DNA of 64,000 nt from Physella acuta (GCF_028476545.1 NW_026731879.1:407501-471500), one strand, 5' to 3'. Counted from the stretch's first letter, positions 11,665 to 21,318 are shown. Made by a program: numbers and translations. Notes: generated by a model from the sequence alone, not told the origin.

Positions 11665-12091
11665 TAATCTAATATGTATATATGTTTATCTAATAAAATA
11701 TTATCATAAAATGTTTATAGTGTATTATGCTAATAAATTATGATTATAAAAATATACTTATAAAAAAAGTTTATAAATTATATAGGTCCTATAAATATGT
11801 TGTTTATGAAATATGTTTATAAAATTTAATTGTTTATAAAATAAAATAAAATGATCAAAATTTTAAAATGAATTCACATTTTTTGTCTTGTCTCAACACA
11901 AAGGTCACAGTTTTAGACAAGGCTGACCTTTAACCTTTTGTTTGCCAGGTACTCTGAAAGCTGCGTGTGAGCTGGTGGAGAAGATTGGTGGGGAAGTGGT
12001 CCACTGCTTGGTTGTGGTGGAGCTTGTGGCCCTACAGGGGCGACAGAAAGTCAGCAAGCCAATCAAATCTCTTATAGCTTGCACTGACTAG
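5318..12091 (+). CDS. APRT: adenine phosphoribosyltransferase (APRT), four exons
   Basis: Cytosolic purine salvage enzyme: adenine plus PRPP gives AMP plus pyrophosphate. Exons are 5318-5397 (or its copy 5561-5640), 9224-9461, 10079-10157 and 11949-12091. They total 540 nt, 179 residues plus stop, against 180 in human APRT as I recall it. Junction phases agree: AA|A gives Lys27, ACA|GAC gives Thr-Asp, G|GT gives Gly133. Landmarks are FPDFPKPGIVF (16-26), GLDSRGFLFGP (62-72), ARKKGKLPG (85-93), LEYGT (102-106) and the PRPP loop VLIIDDLLATGGT (122-134) with its paired acidic residues. Nothing looks broken. Introns are 3.8 kb (3.6 kb from copy 2), 617 bp and 1.8 kb. Tandem arrays abut most junctions, and exon 3 has eight decoy acceptors upstream. 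The next gene starts 368 bp downstream on the same strand. Confidence 0.95.
5459..5695 (+). repeat. tandem duplication of APRT 5' region and exon 1, copy 2
   Basis: Second copy of the block at 5221-5452. The coding part (5561-5640) and the donor GTAGGTAATA are identical to copy 1, so either copy could serve as the first exon and would give the same N-terminus. Confidence 0.95.
5561..5640 (+). CDS. APRT: APRT exon 1, copy b (alternative first exon)
   Basis: Identical in coding sequence to 5318-5397, with its own donor at 5641. It has no acceptor of its own, so a transcript starting before copy a and spliced from 5397 to 9224 would skip it. A transcript starting between the copies would use this one. 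Confidence 0.75.
5845..6060 (+). repeat. dispersed intronic repeat, copy 1
   Basis: Shares ordered blocks with 6960-7220: CACTAGTAAACTAAG, TTTAGCATAT, TTTCTGTGCAAAGT and CTGAAAAAAATTCCAAA. The identity is patchy, so it is either an old duplication inside APRT intron 1 or two copies of an unnamed element. Confidence 0.7.
6061..6959. other. APRT intron 1, unannotated part
   Basis: AT-rich with no recognisable exon. The short open frames (such as 6718-6936) have no protein landmarks. The same holds for 7221-7750 and 8500-9125 of this intron. Confidence 0.5.
6960..7220 (+). repeat. dispersed intronic repeat, copy 2
   Basis: Diverged counterpart of 5845-6060, with a small AT-rich insertion between the shared blocks. 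Confidence 0.7.
7752..8215 (+). mobile_element. CTTTCTC-family dispersed repeat, truncated
   Basis: Begins inside a GT tract, then reads AACACGATAACTTGAGTACT and ...GATGAAATTTCATATATAAG, through to TATATCCCGAATTGCCAT. It matches 34430-34923 on the + strand and the reverse complements of 51755-52447 and 61064-61745. Both termini are missing here. The motif TAACTTGAGTACT...GAAATTTCA occurs twice inside the element. Confidence 0.85.
8252..8495. repeat. 30-bp minisatellite, about 8 copies
   Basis: Near-perfect 30-bp units containing ACACAGGTGATATATCTAG followed by ACCCACCTAC, starting right after the truncated dispersed repeat. The unit contains CAG|GTGATA, which resembles a 5' splice site. Confidence 0.95.
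9224..9461 (+). CDS. APRT: APRT exon 2
   Basis: Encodes Asp28 to Thr106, including GLDSRGFLFGP and ARKKGKLPG. The acceptor is TCCCTGTTTGTAG and the donor ACA|GTAAGT. The intron just upstream (about 9125-9200) has a short degenerate repeat of GTTGAATGTCCCC. Confidence 0.95.
9540..10100 (+). repeat. tandem array of the APRT exon 3 acceptor, 9 copies
   Basis: Each unit has CTGAC-type branch-like strings, TCTTCTCTCTGCAG, then GACTGTCTAGAGATCCA from the exon start. The bases right after the AG fall at 9577, 9639, 9701, 9763, 9819, 9884, 9949, 10014 and 10079. Early copies have periods of 62, 62, 62 and 56 bp; the later five are 65 bp apart and include more exon (AAGAGTTCAATCAACA). The last copy is the real junction. 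Confidence 0.96.
10079..10157 (+). CDS. APRT: APRT exon 3
   Basis: Encodes DCLEIQKSSINKGQKVLIID to ATG, with the first base of Gly133, and contains the PRPP-binding loop. The acceptor is TCTCTCTGCAG|GAC and the donor GGTG|GTAAGT. Only the last of nine identical acceptor contexts gives an open frame. From 10014 the extra 65 nt shift the frame into CTG|TC TAG-type stops. Confidence 0.93.
10178..10478. repeat. 26-bp minisatellite in APRT intron 3
   Basis: Units GGTTGGTCAGGTGGTTGTCA followed by GTCTAG repeat about 11-12 times, starting some 20 bp after the intron 3 donor. Two copies carry a GGTCAGATGAT variant. Confidence 0.95.
10477..10550. repeat. (TA)n microsatellite
   Basis: About 37 uninterrupted TA dinucleotides, directly following the 26-bp array. 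Confidence 0.98.
10640..11010. repeat. A/C-rich low-complexity tract
   Basis: Strongly strand-biased AACAAAAAC/ACCAAAC sequence, with almost no G or T on this strand. Open frames on the minus strand here (Phe/Val/Leu-rich) are artefacts of composition. Confidence 0.85.
11588..11651. repeat. (TA)n microsatellite
   Basis: About 31 TA units followed by a short GTGTGTGTG run, within APRT intron 3. Confidence 0.98.
11949..12091 (+). CDS. APRT: APRT exon 4
   Basis: Acceptor is CTTTTGTTTGCCAG|GT. It encodes TLKAACELVEKIGGEVVHCL through to SLIACTD and TAG. The segment corresponds to the C-terminal part of the APRT fold. Confidence 0.93.
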
Positions 12092-12459
12092 GCGGAGAAC
12101 TGAACATTTTTTCTTTCATCAGTATTTATCAGCAATCAAAGTTTAGCAGATTTTTACTCACATTTGTTAACGAACTTTATTTTTTGGAAGCAGCTACATT
12201 TTTATCTTACCATATCAAGATCTATTGTTTGGATAACTTTTTTATATCATGTTTTTGTTATTGGTTATGGTTAGCCAAGCTGATATTTGTTGATTATCCA
12301 GTCTCAACTTTCATTTGATTTTGCATAATTTTTTAATTCTCTTTTTCTTGTTGTTTCATAATTTTTTCTCTACCAATGCATGTTTTTTTATTGCTAAATA
12401 TTGTGTTGATGTGAATAGGTGAGCTGATCGCCTGAGTTTGGTGCCAGACTTGTCTGACC
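12092..12459 (+). other. APRT 3' UTR and short spacer before the carrier gene
   Basis: Only 368 bp separate the APRT stop from the carrier start. The spacer is T-rich, has no clear AATAAA, and holds long pyrimidine runs followed by GTGAATAG|GTGAGC at about 12413-12424. That could be an acceptor of a 5' UTR intron or of trans-splicing, or simply AT-rich DNA. Confidence 0.5.
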
Positions 12460-13311
12460 ATGGAGGAGGTCAACCCCGGCCTGCTGCCCGGCACCAGTTT
12501 TCCTGCTGCTCTCATCTCTGGGGCAGCAGCTGGCACCGCGGTGGACGTTGTGCTCTTCCCCCTGGACACCATCAAGACGCGGCTGCAGTCCCAGGCTGGG
12601 TTCCTCAAGTCTGGCGGCTTCAGCAGGGTCTACTCTGGCCTGCTGTCCGCAGCACTTGGCTCTGCCCCAGGGGGAGCGCTGTTTTTCTGCGCCTACGAGA
12701 CGTCTAAAAAAGTATTTGGTTCCTTGTCCACTGAGCGAAGGTTTGAGGTGGCCAGCCAGATGGCAGCTGCCTGCGTAGGGGAGGTCACCGCCTGTTTGGT
12801 TCGAGTCCCAGTGGAGGTTGTCAAACAGAGGGCCCAAGTTGAGAGGACTGGCTCGTCCATCTCATCACTGCGGTTCACGCTGCGCTCCGAGGGGGTGCGG
12901 GGGTTCTACCGCGGGTACCTGAGCACTGTTCTGCGTGAGATCCCCTTCTCCGTGATCCAGTTCCCCATCTGGGAGTACCTCAAGTCCAGCTGGTCCAGCC
13001 ACAGCGGGCAGCCAATCACGGCCTGGCAGTCCTCACTCTGTGGGGCAGTGGCCGGGGGCACCGCCGCTGCCCTCACCACACCTCTAGACGTGGTCAAGAC
13101 CAGGATCATCCTGGCAGAGAGGGGGTCAAGGGCAGCCAGCGGCAACGTTGTATCTGTGGTCAGGCAGGTGGTTGAGACACAGGGGGTCAGGGGGTTGTTT
13201 GCGGGGGTGGTACCCAGGGTCATGTGGATCTCTTTGGGTGGGTCCATCTTTCTGGGGGTCTATGAGAAGTTCAGGATTACAGTCAGTGCCTGGTCCTGGC
13301 CCTGGGTCTAG
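12460..13311 (+). CDS. SLC25A26: mitochondrial S-adenosylmethionine carrier (SLC25A26-like), single exon
   Basis: Mitochondrial carrier family protein, 283 residues; human SLC25A26 is about 274 as I recall. Family role: exchanges cytosolic S-adenosylmethionine for matrix S-adenosylhomocysteine across the inner membrane. Three carrier repeats carry the signature PxxxxK/R at PLDTIK (34-39), PVEVVK (117-122) and PLDVVK (208-213). SAM-carrier wording is strong: LFPLDTIKTRLQSQAGF, LVRVPVEVVKQRAQV, GFYRGYLSTVLREIPFS, QFPIWEYLK, CGAVAGGTAAALTTPLDVVK and LFAGVVPRVMWISLGG. The ATG at 12460 sits in ACCATGG, a strong start context, just ahead of the first membrane segment. The frame is intact and GC-rich against its surroundings. 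Vertebrate orthologues are multi-exon, so absence of introns suggests intron loss or an old retrocopy. No A-tail or flanking repeat of a recent retrocopy is visible. Confidence 0.93.
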   Translation: MEEVNPGLLPGTSFPAALISGAAAGTAVDVVLFPLDTIKTRLQSQAGFLKSGGFSRVYSGLLSAALGSAPGGALFFCAYETSKKVFGSLSTERRFEVASQMAAACVGEVTACLVRVPVEVVKQRAQVERTGSSISSLRFTLRSEGVRGFYRGYLSTVLREIPFSVIQFPIWEYLKSSWSSHSGQPITAWQSSLCGAVAGGTAAALTTPLDVVKTRIILAERGSRAASGNVVSVVRQVVETQGVRGLFAGVVPRVMWISLGGSIFLGVYEKFRITVSAWSWPWV

Positions 13312-14460
13312 TGGGTTAGGGGTGGGGTCAGGATTAAAGTCAACTGCCTAGTGGTATTAATGTGTTAATCCAGAATTAGGTTGTGAGAAATTGTTGGATG
13401 TTTATTCCTGCTCAGCTGTCTTCCATTGAGCTAGGTCCTACAGTCACACAACTTTTGTGTGTCCTACAGTCACACAACTTTTGTGGGTCCTATAGTCACA
13501 CAACTTTTGGTGTGCCCTACACTTGTTAATTTTGTTTTATCCACTGGCCATATGCTAGCTGTAAAATGTTAAAATATTTTTGTGAAAATGTTTAAAATTT
13601 TAAAAATATTTTTCTAAAATTCCTGAGCTAATGTTCTCACTCGCCATGTTAGAACTATCTTGAATATCCAGATTTTTTTTTTATCTGGGTAAAAAGTTGA
13701 ATCAAAAGTCAAATATTTCAATAAGCATCAGAAATGGTCCCACTTGAGTGCACAACTTGCAGTAGGTGCATGTTGAAGAGGTAGTGAAAGTTGGTGAATC
13801 CATGAGACAAACTGCATGTACTGACGTTGTTGTAGCATGCCCTAGCTGTAGACACAATTCTTCAAGCAGACTGTGTTAGTGCGTCACCTGATGCCATTTG
13901 ATGTTGTCAATAAACTCTTGAAATCAGATCAGTTGTCTTTGTTGATCATGTGCTGTGTCTAGATTCTTATATTAAAATAAACTTCTAGCTTTCAGGTGTT
14001 CAATAGCTTTTCTCTACCACAAAATTAGGAACAGGTTTGACAAATCTTATTTCATCAGACTTGTATCCTTTCATAAAAAACTTTTTCACTTTGTTAACAC
14101 AACTTCCAAAAAACTTTTCCCCACACCTAGTTTCTCTTACCCTGATGCCAATTGGTGGTAAATTATTTCAAATACAATGACATTAACTATAATAGAAAAC
14201 TATTCCAATTACAAAGACATTAACTATAATAGAAAATTATTTTAAAAAAATAAATAAATTCATAACTTAAACAGTCATCAGATTGTTTCTAAAAGTTCTT
14301 ATCAGAATTAGCAGTATTTCTCCTACATTTGTAATGTGATTTATTTCTATTGCAATGGATTTTGCCAAGGGTGACTGCACTTTTTTCTAAATGTTTGGTC
14401 TGGCCTCAATGGTAGTCAGTACCTTGTTTATTTTAAGGGCAGCTAAGACCCCAGTTGCAG
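13312..14460. other. carrier 3' UTR and unassigned flank
   Basis: Contains three copies of a TCCTACAGTCACACAACTTT repeat at 13435-13515, then AT-rich DNA with a direct duplication of ATTAACTATAATAGAAAA near 14183 and 14219. No further gene seen. Confidence 0.55.
13909..13914 (+). promoter_or_regulatory. AATAAA poly(A) signal of the carrier gene
   Basis: AATAAA sits about 600 bp after the carrier stop and is followed by GT-rich sequence (TTGTCTTTGTTGATCATGTG), the usual arrangement for an animal cleavage site. Confidence 0.65.
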
Positions 14461-14464
14461 TTTT

Positions 14465-14625
14465 TCTTCAAGACTTTTTTCTCCCGGGGGGGGGGGGGGG
14501 GGCGGACACTGTTAAAAGTATATATTTTCTATATAAATTATATAAATTTAATTTTGGGGGGGGGGGAACCGAAGCCAGCGCCCCCCCCCCCCCTCCCCCC
14601 AGAAGAGATGCCTGGTAGAAACTCT
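14465..14625 (+). repeat. G-tract dispersed repeat, copy 1
   Basis: Order: TCAAGACTTTTTTCTCCC, a long G run, CGGACACTGTTAAAAGTATA, TATTTTCTATATAAATT, a second G run, long C runs, then GAGATGCCTGGTAGAAACTC. The same order is seen in reverse complement at 18655-18830 and, degraded, at 49425-49590. A short tail-like fragment recurs at 48789-48835. Confidence 0.85.
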
Positions 14626-15028
14626 GCCCAGTTGTGTAATGTGACACACTAAGCAAAATCTTCCCAGCTAATTTGTTAGAAATAAGTTTTTGTCTGGTAC
14701 GGGAAATAACTACATAAATGAAAATGTGCTAATAATATTCCTTGTTATTCCCCCTGAATTGTTATTCCGGTTTTTTTCAACAGCTCTTAATATATAAGTA
14801 GATCTGGCTTTGTTGTTTTTCACCGGCTAGAATTCCGCAAATGTTTTTATTTTAATACCTGTCCACATTTTGAATTGTGTTAGTCGTGTTACCTCGCATG
14901 ATTTGTTACAATTAATAAAATCCGCAAGAATTAAGATAAAAGTCAGATGAATGTTGTTCAATGAAACTAAATTCTGCTCCGAGGGAATCGATCAATATTT
15001 GAAATCAAGTGTTGAGTGATCGCTGCAG
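14626..15028. other. unassigned AT-rich DNA
   Basis: No feature recognised. Confidence 0.5.
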
Positions 15029-15475
15029 GTAATGACGACAGGAGAGACGGCAGGAAGGTTGCTGTAATGGTGAGCTGCAGGTAATGACGACAGGAAGGTT
15101 GCTGTAATGGTGGGCTGCAGGTAATGACGGCAGGAAGGTTGCTGTAATGGTGAGCTGCAGGTAATGACGGCAGGAAGGTTGCTGTAATGGTGGGCTGCAG
15201 GTAATGACGGCAGGAAGGTTGCTGTAATGGTGGGCTGCAGGTAATGACGACAGGAAGGTTGCTGTAATGGTGGGCTGCAGGTAATGACGGCAGGAAGGTT
15301 GCTGTAATGGTGGGCTGCAGGTAATGACGGCAGGAAGGTTGCTGTAATGGTGGGCTGCAGGTAATGACGGCAGGAAGGTTGCTGTAATGGTGGGCTGCAG
15401 GTAATGACGGCAGGAAGGTTGCTGTAATGGTGGGCTGCAGGTAATGACGATAGGAAGGTTGCTGTAATGGTGGGA
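15029..15475. repeat. 40-bp minisatellite, about 11 copies
   Basis: Exact 40-bp period; the unit contains GGCTGCAGGTAATGACGGCA then GGAAGGTTGCTGTAATGGTG. The motif CTGCAG|GTAATG resembles a 5' splice site. An open minus-strand frame across it is repeat only. Confidence 0.97.
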
Positions 15476-15584
15476 TACTCGTGACCGAGATTGCTAGATG
15501 TGTACTGTCTGTAACTCATTCTTTGATCAAAGCCTCCAACAGGAAACAGGTGTGGCACCTGGACACAGAGCAGGTGATCAGATG

Positions 15585-18490
15585 CTATAGGTGTATGGAG
15601 GTGAGCAGATGCTATAGCTGTATGGAAGTGAGCAGATGCTATAGCTGTATGGAGGTGAGCAATGCTATAGCTGTATGGAGGTGAGCAGATGCTATAGCTG
15701 TATGGAGGTGAGCAGATGCTATAGCTGTATGGAGGTGAGCAGATGCTATAGCTGTATGGAGGTGAGCAGATGCTATAGCTGTATGGAGGTGAGCAGATGC
15801 TATAGCTGTATGGAGGTGAGCAGATGCTATAGCTGTATGGAGGTGAGCAGATGCTATAGCTGTATGGAGGTGAGCAGATACTATAGCTGTATGGAGGTGA
15901 GCAGATGCTATAGCTGTATGGAGGTGAGCAGATGCTAAAGCTGTATGGAGGTGAGCAGATGCTATAGCTGTATGGAGGTGAGCAGATGCTAAAGCTGTAT
16001 GGAGGTGAGCAGATGCTATAGCTGTATGGAGGTGAGCAGATGCTATAGCTGTATGGAGGTGAGCAGATGCTATAGCTGTATGGAGGTGAGCAGATGCTAT
16101 AGCTGTATGGAGGTGAGCAGATGCTATAGCTGTATGGAGGTGAGCAGATGCTATAGCTGTATGGAGGTGAGCAGATGCTATAGCTGTATGGAGGTGAGCA
16201 GATGCTATAGCTGTATGGAGGTGATCAGATGCTATAGCTGTATGGAGGTGATCAGATGCTATAGCTGTATGGAGGTGAGCAGATGCTATAGCTGTATGGA
16301 GGTGAGCAGATGCTATAGCTGTATGGAGGTGAGCAGATGCTATAGCTTTATGGAGGTGAGCAGATGCTATAGCTGTATGGAGGTGAGCAGATGCTATAGC
16401 TGTATGGAGGTGAGCAGATGCTATAGCTGTATGGAGGTGAGCAGATGCTATAGCTGTATGGAGGTGAGCAGATGCTATAGCTGTATGGAGGTTAGCAGAT
16501 GCTATAGCTGTATGGAGGTGAGCAGATGCTATAGCTGTATGGAGGTGAGCAGATGCTATAGCTGTATGGAGGTGAGCAGATGCTATAGCTGTATGGAGGT
16601 GAGCAGATGCTATAGCTGTATGGAGGTGAGCAGATGCTATAGCTGTATGGAGGTGAGCAGATGCTATAGCTGTATGGAGGTGAGCAGATGCTATAGCTGT
16701 ATGGAGGTGAGCAGATGCTATAGCTGTATGGAGGTGAGCAGATGCTATAGCTGTATGGAGGTGAGCAGATGCTATAGCTGTATGGAGGTTAGCAGATGCT
16801 ATAGCTGTATGGAGGTGAGCAGATGCTATAGCTGTATGGAGGTGAGCAGATGCTATAGCTGTATGGAGGTGAGCAGATGCTATAGCTGTATGGAGGTGAG
16901 CAGATGCTATAGCTGTATGGAGGTGATCAGATGCTATAGCTGTATGGAGGTGATCAGATGCTATAGCTGTATGGAGGTGAGCAGATGCTATAGCTGTATG
17001 GAGGTGAGCAGATGCTATAGCTGTATGGAGGTGAGCAGATGCTATAGCTTTATGGAGGTGAGCAGATGCTATAGCTGTATGGAGGTGAGCAGATGCTATA
17101 GCTGTATGGAGGTGAGCAGATGCTATAGCTGTATGGAGGTGAGCAGATGCTATAGCTGTATGGAGGTGAGCAGATGCTATAGCTGTATGGAGGTTAGCAG
17201 ATGCTATAGCTGTATGGAGGTGAGCAGATGCTATAGCTGTATGGAGGTGAGCAGATGCTATAGCTGTATGGAGGTGAGCAGATGCTATAGCTGTATGGAG
17301 GTGAGCAGATGCTATAGCTGTATGGAGGTGAGCAGATGCTATAGCTGTATGGAGGTGAGCAGATGCTATAGCTGTATGGAGGTGAGCAGATGCTATAGCT
17401 GTATGGAGGTGAGCAGATGCTATAGCTGTATGGAGGTGAGCAGATGCTATAGCTGTATGGAGGTGAGCAGATGCTATAGCTGTATGGAGGTGAGCAGATG
17501 CTATAGCTGTATGGAGGTGAGCAGATGCTATAGCTGTATGGAGGTGAGCAGATGCTATAGCTGTATGGAGGTGAGCAGATGCTATAGCTGTATGGAGGTG
17601 AGCAGATGCTATAGCTGTATGGAGGTGAGCAGATGCTATAGCTGTATGGAGGTGAGCAGATGCTATAGCTGTATGGAGGTGAGCAGATGCTATAGCTGTA
17701 TGGAGGTGATCAGATGCTATAGCTGTATGGAGGTGAGCAGATGCTATAGCTATATGGAGGTGAGCAGATGCTATAGCTGTATGGAGCTGAGCAGATGCTA
17801 TAGCTGTATGGAGCTGAGCAGATGCTATAGCTGTATGGAGGTGAGCAGATGCTATAGCTGTATGGAGGTGAGCAGATGCTATAGCTGTATGGAGGTGAGC
17901 AGATGCTATAGCTGTATGGAGGTGAGCAGATGCTATAGCTGTATGGAGGTGAGCAGATGCTATAGCTGTATGGAGGTGAGCAGATGCTATAGCTGTATGG
18001 AGGTGAGCAGATGCTATAGCTGTATGGAGGTGAGCAGATGCTATAGCTGTATGGAGGTGAGCAGATGCTATAGCTGTATGGAGGTGAGCAGATGCTATAG
18101 CTGTATGGAGGTGATCAGATGCTATAGCTGTATGGAGGTGATCAGATGCTATAGCTGTATGGAGGTGATCAGATGCTATAGCTGTATGGAGGTGAGCAGA
18201 TGCTATAGCTGTATGGAGGTGAGCAGATGCTATAGCTGTATGGAGGTGAGCAGATGCTATAGCTGTATGGAGGTGAGCAGATGCTATAGCTGTATGGAGG
18301 TGAGCAGATGCTATAGCTGTATGGAGGTGAGCAGATGCTATAGCTGTATGGAGGTGAGCAGATGCTATAGCTGTATGGAGGTGAGCAGATGCTATAGCTG
18401 TATGGAGGTGAGCAGATGCTATAGCTGTATGGAGGTGAGCAGATGCTATAGCTGTATGGAGGTGAGCAGATGCTATAGCTGTATGTAGGT
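15585..18490. repeat. 27-bp satellite, about 107 copies, with 702-bp higher-order duplication
   Basis: The unit is TGTATGGAGGTGAGCAGATG followed by CTATAGC. Because 27 is nine codons, both strands stay open for over 800 residues (a MEVSRCYSC repeat on +, an HLHTAIASA repeat on -); these are not genes. Variant units recur 702 bp (26 units) apart: GTGATCAG at 16221 and 16923, GCTTTATGG at 16345 and 17047, GTTAGCAG at 16491 and 17193. A block of about 0.7 kb was therefore duplicated after variants had arisen. Confidence 0.97.
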
Positions 18491-18654
18491 AATTGACGAT
18501 CACTCGTCCTGTCGCAGGTGTTCTGGTCTGTCAGCTTACCTGTAGCTTCAGCCATATTTCTAGTCTAGCTTCAGCCATATTACTGGTCTAGCTTCAGCTA
18601 TACACATTACGTGAGTGTCTTGTTAACGACTCGACATGAAGTGCAGAGTTTCTT

Positions 18655-18830
18655 TCAGGCATCTCTTTTTACCGCCCCCCCCCCCCCCCGAACGATATGA
18701 AATTTATATAATTTATATAGAAAATATATACTTTTAAGTGTCCGCCCCCCCCCCCCCCCCCCGAAGAAAGTTTACCGCCCCCCCCCCCCTCCCCCCCCCC
18801 CCCGGAGAAAAAGGTCTGGAAGAAACACTG
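18655..18830 (-). repeat. G-tract dispersed repeat, copy 2 (reverse)
   Basis: Reverse-complement copy of 14465-14625, with four C runs of about 9-18 bases and the shared core TATAGAAAATATATACTTTT. The C tracts make its length likely to be unstable in assembly. Confidence 0.85.
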
Positions 18831-18949
18831 ATGAAGTGCCCTGTTGTTCGTGTCGATAAAATCAGATCGACCAAATGTCACGTGACTTCAGTTATTGCAC
18901 GGTTTCTTTAGCTTAAATAACTGACGTGATAACATGAAAACGGCTGGTA

Positions 18950-19313
18950 CAGAGGCGTAGCGACACATTTCGGCGCCCGGGGCGAACAATCATTTCTGCG
19001 CCCCCTCCTGCCCATTTATATAGTTATTCATGTTAATGCAAAAGCCCCCCCCCCCCCCCCCCCACGTTGGTGTGGTATTTTTACCAGTCACTACTCCAAA
19101 TGGGATTTTATTGTGGTACAACACAATTGATGTAGAAAACAGATCAATCAGTGAGTCAAGTTCTATAATGTAGACGTGAACGTTCTCTAATATGTGTGTG
19201 GTGTTTCAGTGCCCCAGCATATGAATTTTTATTTGTTTAGACTTCTTTGGCGCACCCTTAGGGTCGGCACCCGGGGCCGCCGCACCACCCTACCTCCCCT
19301 CACTACGCCACTG
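18950..19313. mobile_element. hAT-like MITE, 364 bp
   Basis: Termini CAGAGGCGTAGCGA and TCACTACGCCACTG are near-perfect inverted repeats. Flanks are GGCTGGTA (18942-18949) and GGCTGGTG (19314-19321), an 8-bp target duplication with one mismatch. CAG-ended termini with 8-bp duplications are the hAT pattern. The inside is non-coding with a C run. Confidence 0.87.
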
Positions 19314-19560
19314 GGCTGGTGACACAAAAACAAGTGACCCAAGCAAGTGACTACACATTGAGGTGACACACAGGTGACACACTGAGGTGACACACGGGTA
19401 GATTTGATGCTCAGACAGGTGACACAGCATCACCCCAGGGTAACAGTGCACAACAACGTTTAATGTACGTTCTGTGTGTCAGTGCTTGTCTCTGTACCGT
19501 GTCGTCTTTATTCATTTCGTCGCTAAATCTTGATCTCTGAGATTGATCTCACATTGAAAT
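19314..19560. other. unassigned, short GTGACACA repeats
   Basis: Loose repeats of AGGTGACACAC at 19355-19430. No gene recognised. Confidence 0.5.
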
Positions 19561-19561
19561 C

Positions 19562-20010
19562 AAGAGATGTGATACTGCCCCCCTCCCCCACCCCCCACCA
19601 AGAGATGTGATACTGCCCCCTCCCCTACCCCCCACCAAGAGATGTGATACTGCCCCCCTCCCCTACCCCCCACCAAGAGATGTGATACTGCCCCCTCCCC
19701 CACCCCCCACCAAGAGATGTGATACTGCCCCCTCCCCTACCCCCCACCAAGAGATGTGATACTGCCCCCTCCCCCACCCCCCACCAAGAGATGTGATACT
19801 GCCCCCTCCCCCACCCCCCACCAAGAGATGTGATACTGCCCCCTCCCCCCACCAAGAGATGTGATACTTTCCCCCTCCAACCAAGAGATGTGATACTGCC
19901 CCCTCCCCCACCTCCCGCCAAGAGATGTGATACTGCCCCCTCCAACCAAGAGATGTGATACTGCCCTCCCCCCCCCCCACCAAGAAATGTGATACTGCCC
20001 CCTCCCCCCA
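19562..20010. repeat. about 37-bp minisatellite with C-rich half
   Basis: Units of CCAAGAGATGTGATACTGCC followed by a variable C-rich run (CCCTCCCCCACCCCCCA), about 13 copies, with length varying in the C tract. Confidence 0.95.
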
Positions 20011-20270
20011 AAGATTGCCCAATGAGATGAAAGAATCATCCGTTATCTCACGTGCACGTAGCTCGCCCTATCAGTGCTCCCCCACCTTGGAGCAACAACA
20101 AGCTCACACTTGTTACATGGACATATCTCAAAGCTCACTCACATCTTGGATAAAGCTCACAATGTCGACATTGCTCACCCGCATGTGCACGTGCTTAGTT
20201 GCAGATTTTGTTCTTGTTGTTGGACATGCTGGCAGACGAGCTCTGGTTTAATTCGTTTGACACAATGTGG
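20011..20270. other. unassigned
   Basis: Unique-looking sequence between two arrays, with no convincing coding potential. Confidence 0.45.
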
Positions 20271-21318
20271 GATAGAGGACATTATGATAGGACTAGTAGG
20301 ACATGGCCACAGAGGACATGTCCCCAGGACTTTAGTAGGACATGGCCTCAGGACTCTAGAAGGACTCGACCACAGGACATTGAACTAGTAGGACATGGCC
20401 TCAGGACATTGAACTAGTAGGACATGGCCTCAGGACATTGAACTAGTAGGACATGGCCTCAGGACATTGAACTAGTAGGACATGGCCTCAGGACATTGAA
20501 CTAGTAGGACATGGCCCTAGGACATTGAACTAGTAGGAAATGGCCCTAGGACATTGAACTAGTAGGAGATGGCCTCAGGACATTGAACTAGTAGGACATG
20601 GCCCTAGGACATTGAACTAGTAGGAGATGGCCTCAGGACATTGAACTAGTAGGACATGGCCTCAGGACATTGAACTAGTAGGACATGGCCTCAGGACATT
20701 GAACTAGTAGGACATGGCCTCAGGACATTGAACTAGTAGGACATGGCCCTAGGACATTGAACTAGTAGGAAATGGCCCTAGGACATTGAACTAGTAGGAC
20801 ATGGCCCTAGGACATTGAACTAGTAGGAGATGGCCTCAGGACATTGAACTAGTAGGACATGGCCCTAGGACATTGAACTAGTAGGAGATGGCCTCAGGAC
20901 ATTGAACTAGTAGGACATGGCCCTAGGACATTGAACTAGTAGGACATGGCCTCAGGACATTGAACTAGTAGGACATGGCCTCAGGACATTGAACTAGTAG
21001 GACATGGCCTCAGGACATTGAACTAGTAGGACATGGCCCTAGGACATTGAACTAGTAGGAGATGGCCTCAGGACATTGAACTAGTAGGACATGGCCCTAG
21101 GACATTGAACTAGTAGGAGATGGCCTCAGGACATTGAACTAGTAGGAGATGGCCTCAGGACATTGAACTAGTAGGACATGGCCTCAGGACATTGAACTAG
21201 TAGGACATGGCCTCAGGACATTGAACTAGTAGGACATGGCCTCAGGACATTGAACTAGTAGGACATGGCCTCAGGACATTGAACTAGTAGGACATGGCCT
21301 CAGGACATTGAACTAGTA
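20270..21318. repeat. 29/30-bp minisatellite, about 36 copies
   Basis: Units of AGGACATTGAACTAGTAGGA then CATGGCCTC, with a GGCCCT variant and an AGATGG variant. The alternation of variants recurs in blocks, which suggests higher-order copying. Confidence 0.96.

Noticed and set aside
15639-18503. 954- and 829-residue repeat proteins on opposite strands
   Set aside because: Both are products of the 27-bp period; the unit avoids stops on both strands simply by length and sequence.
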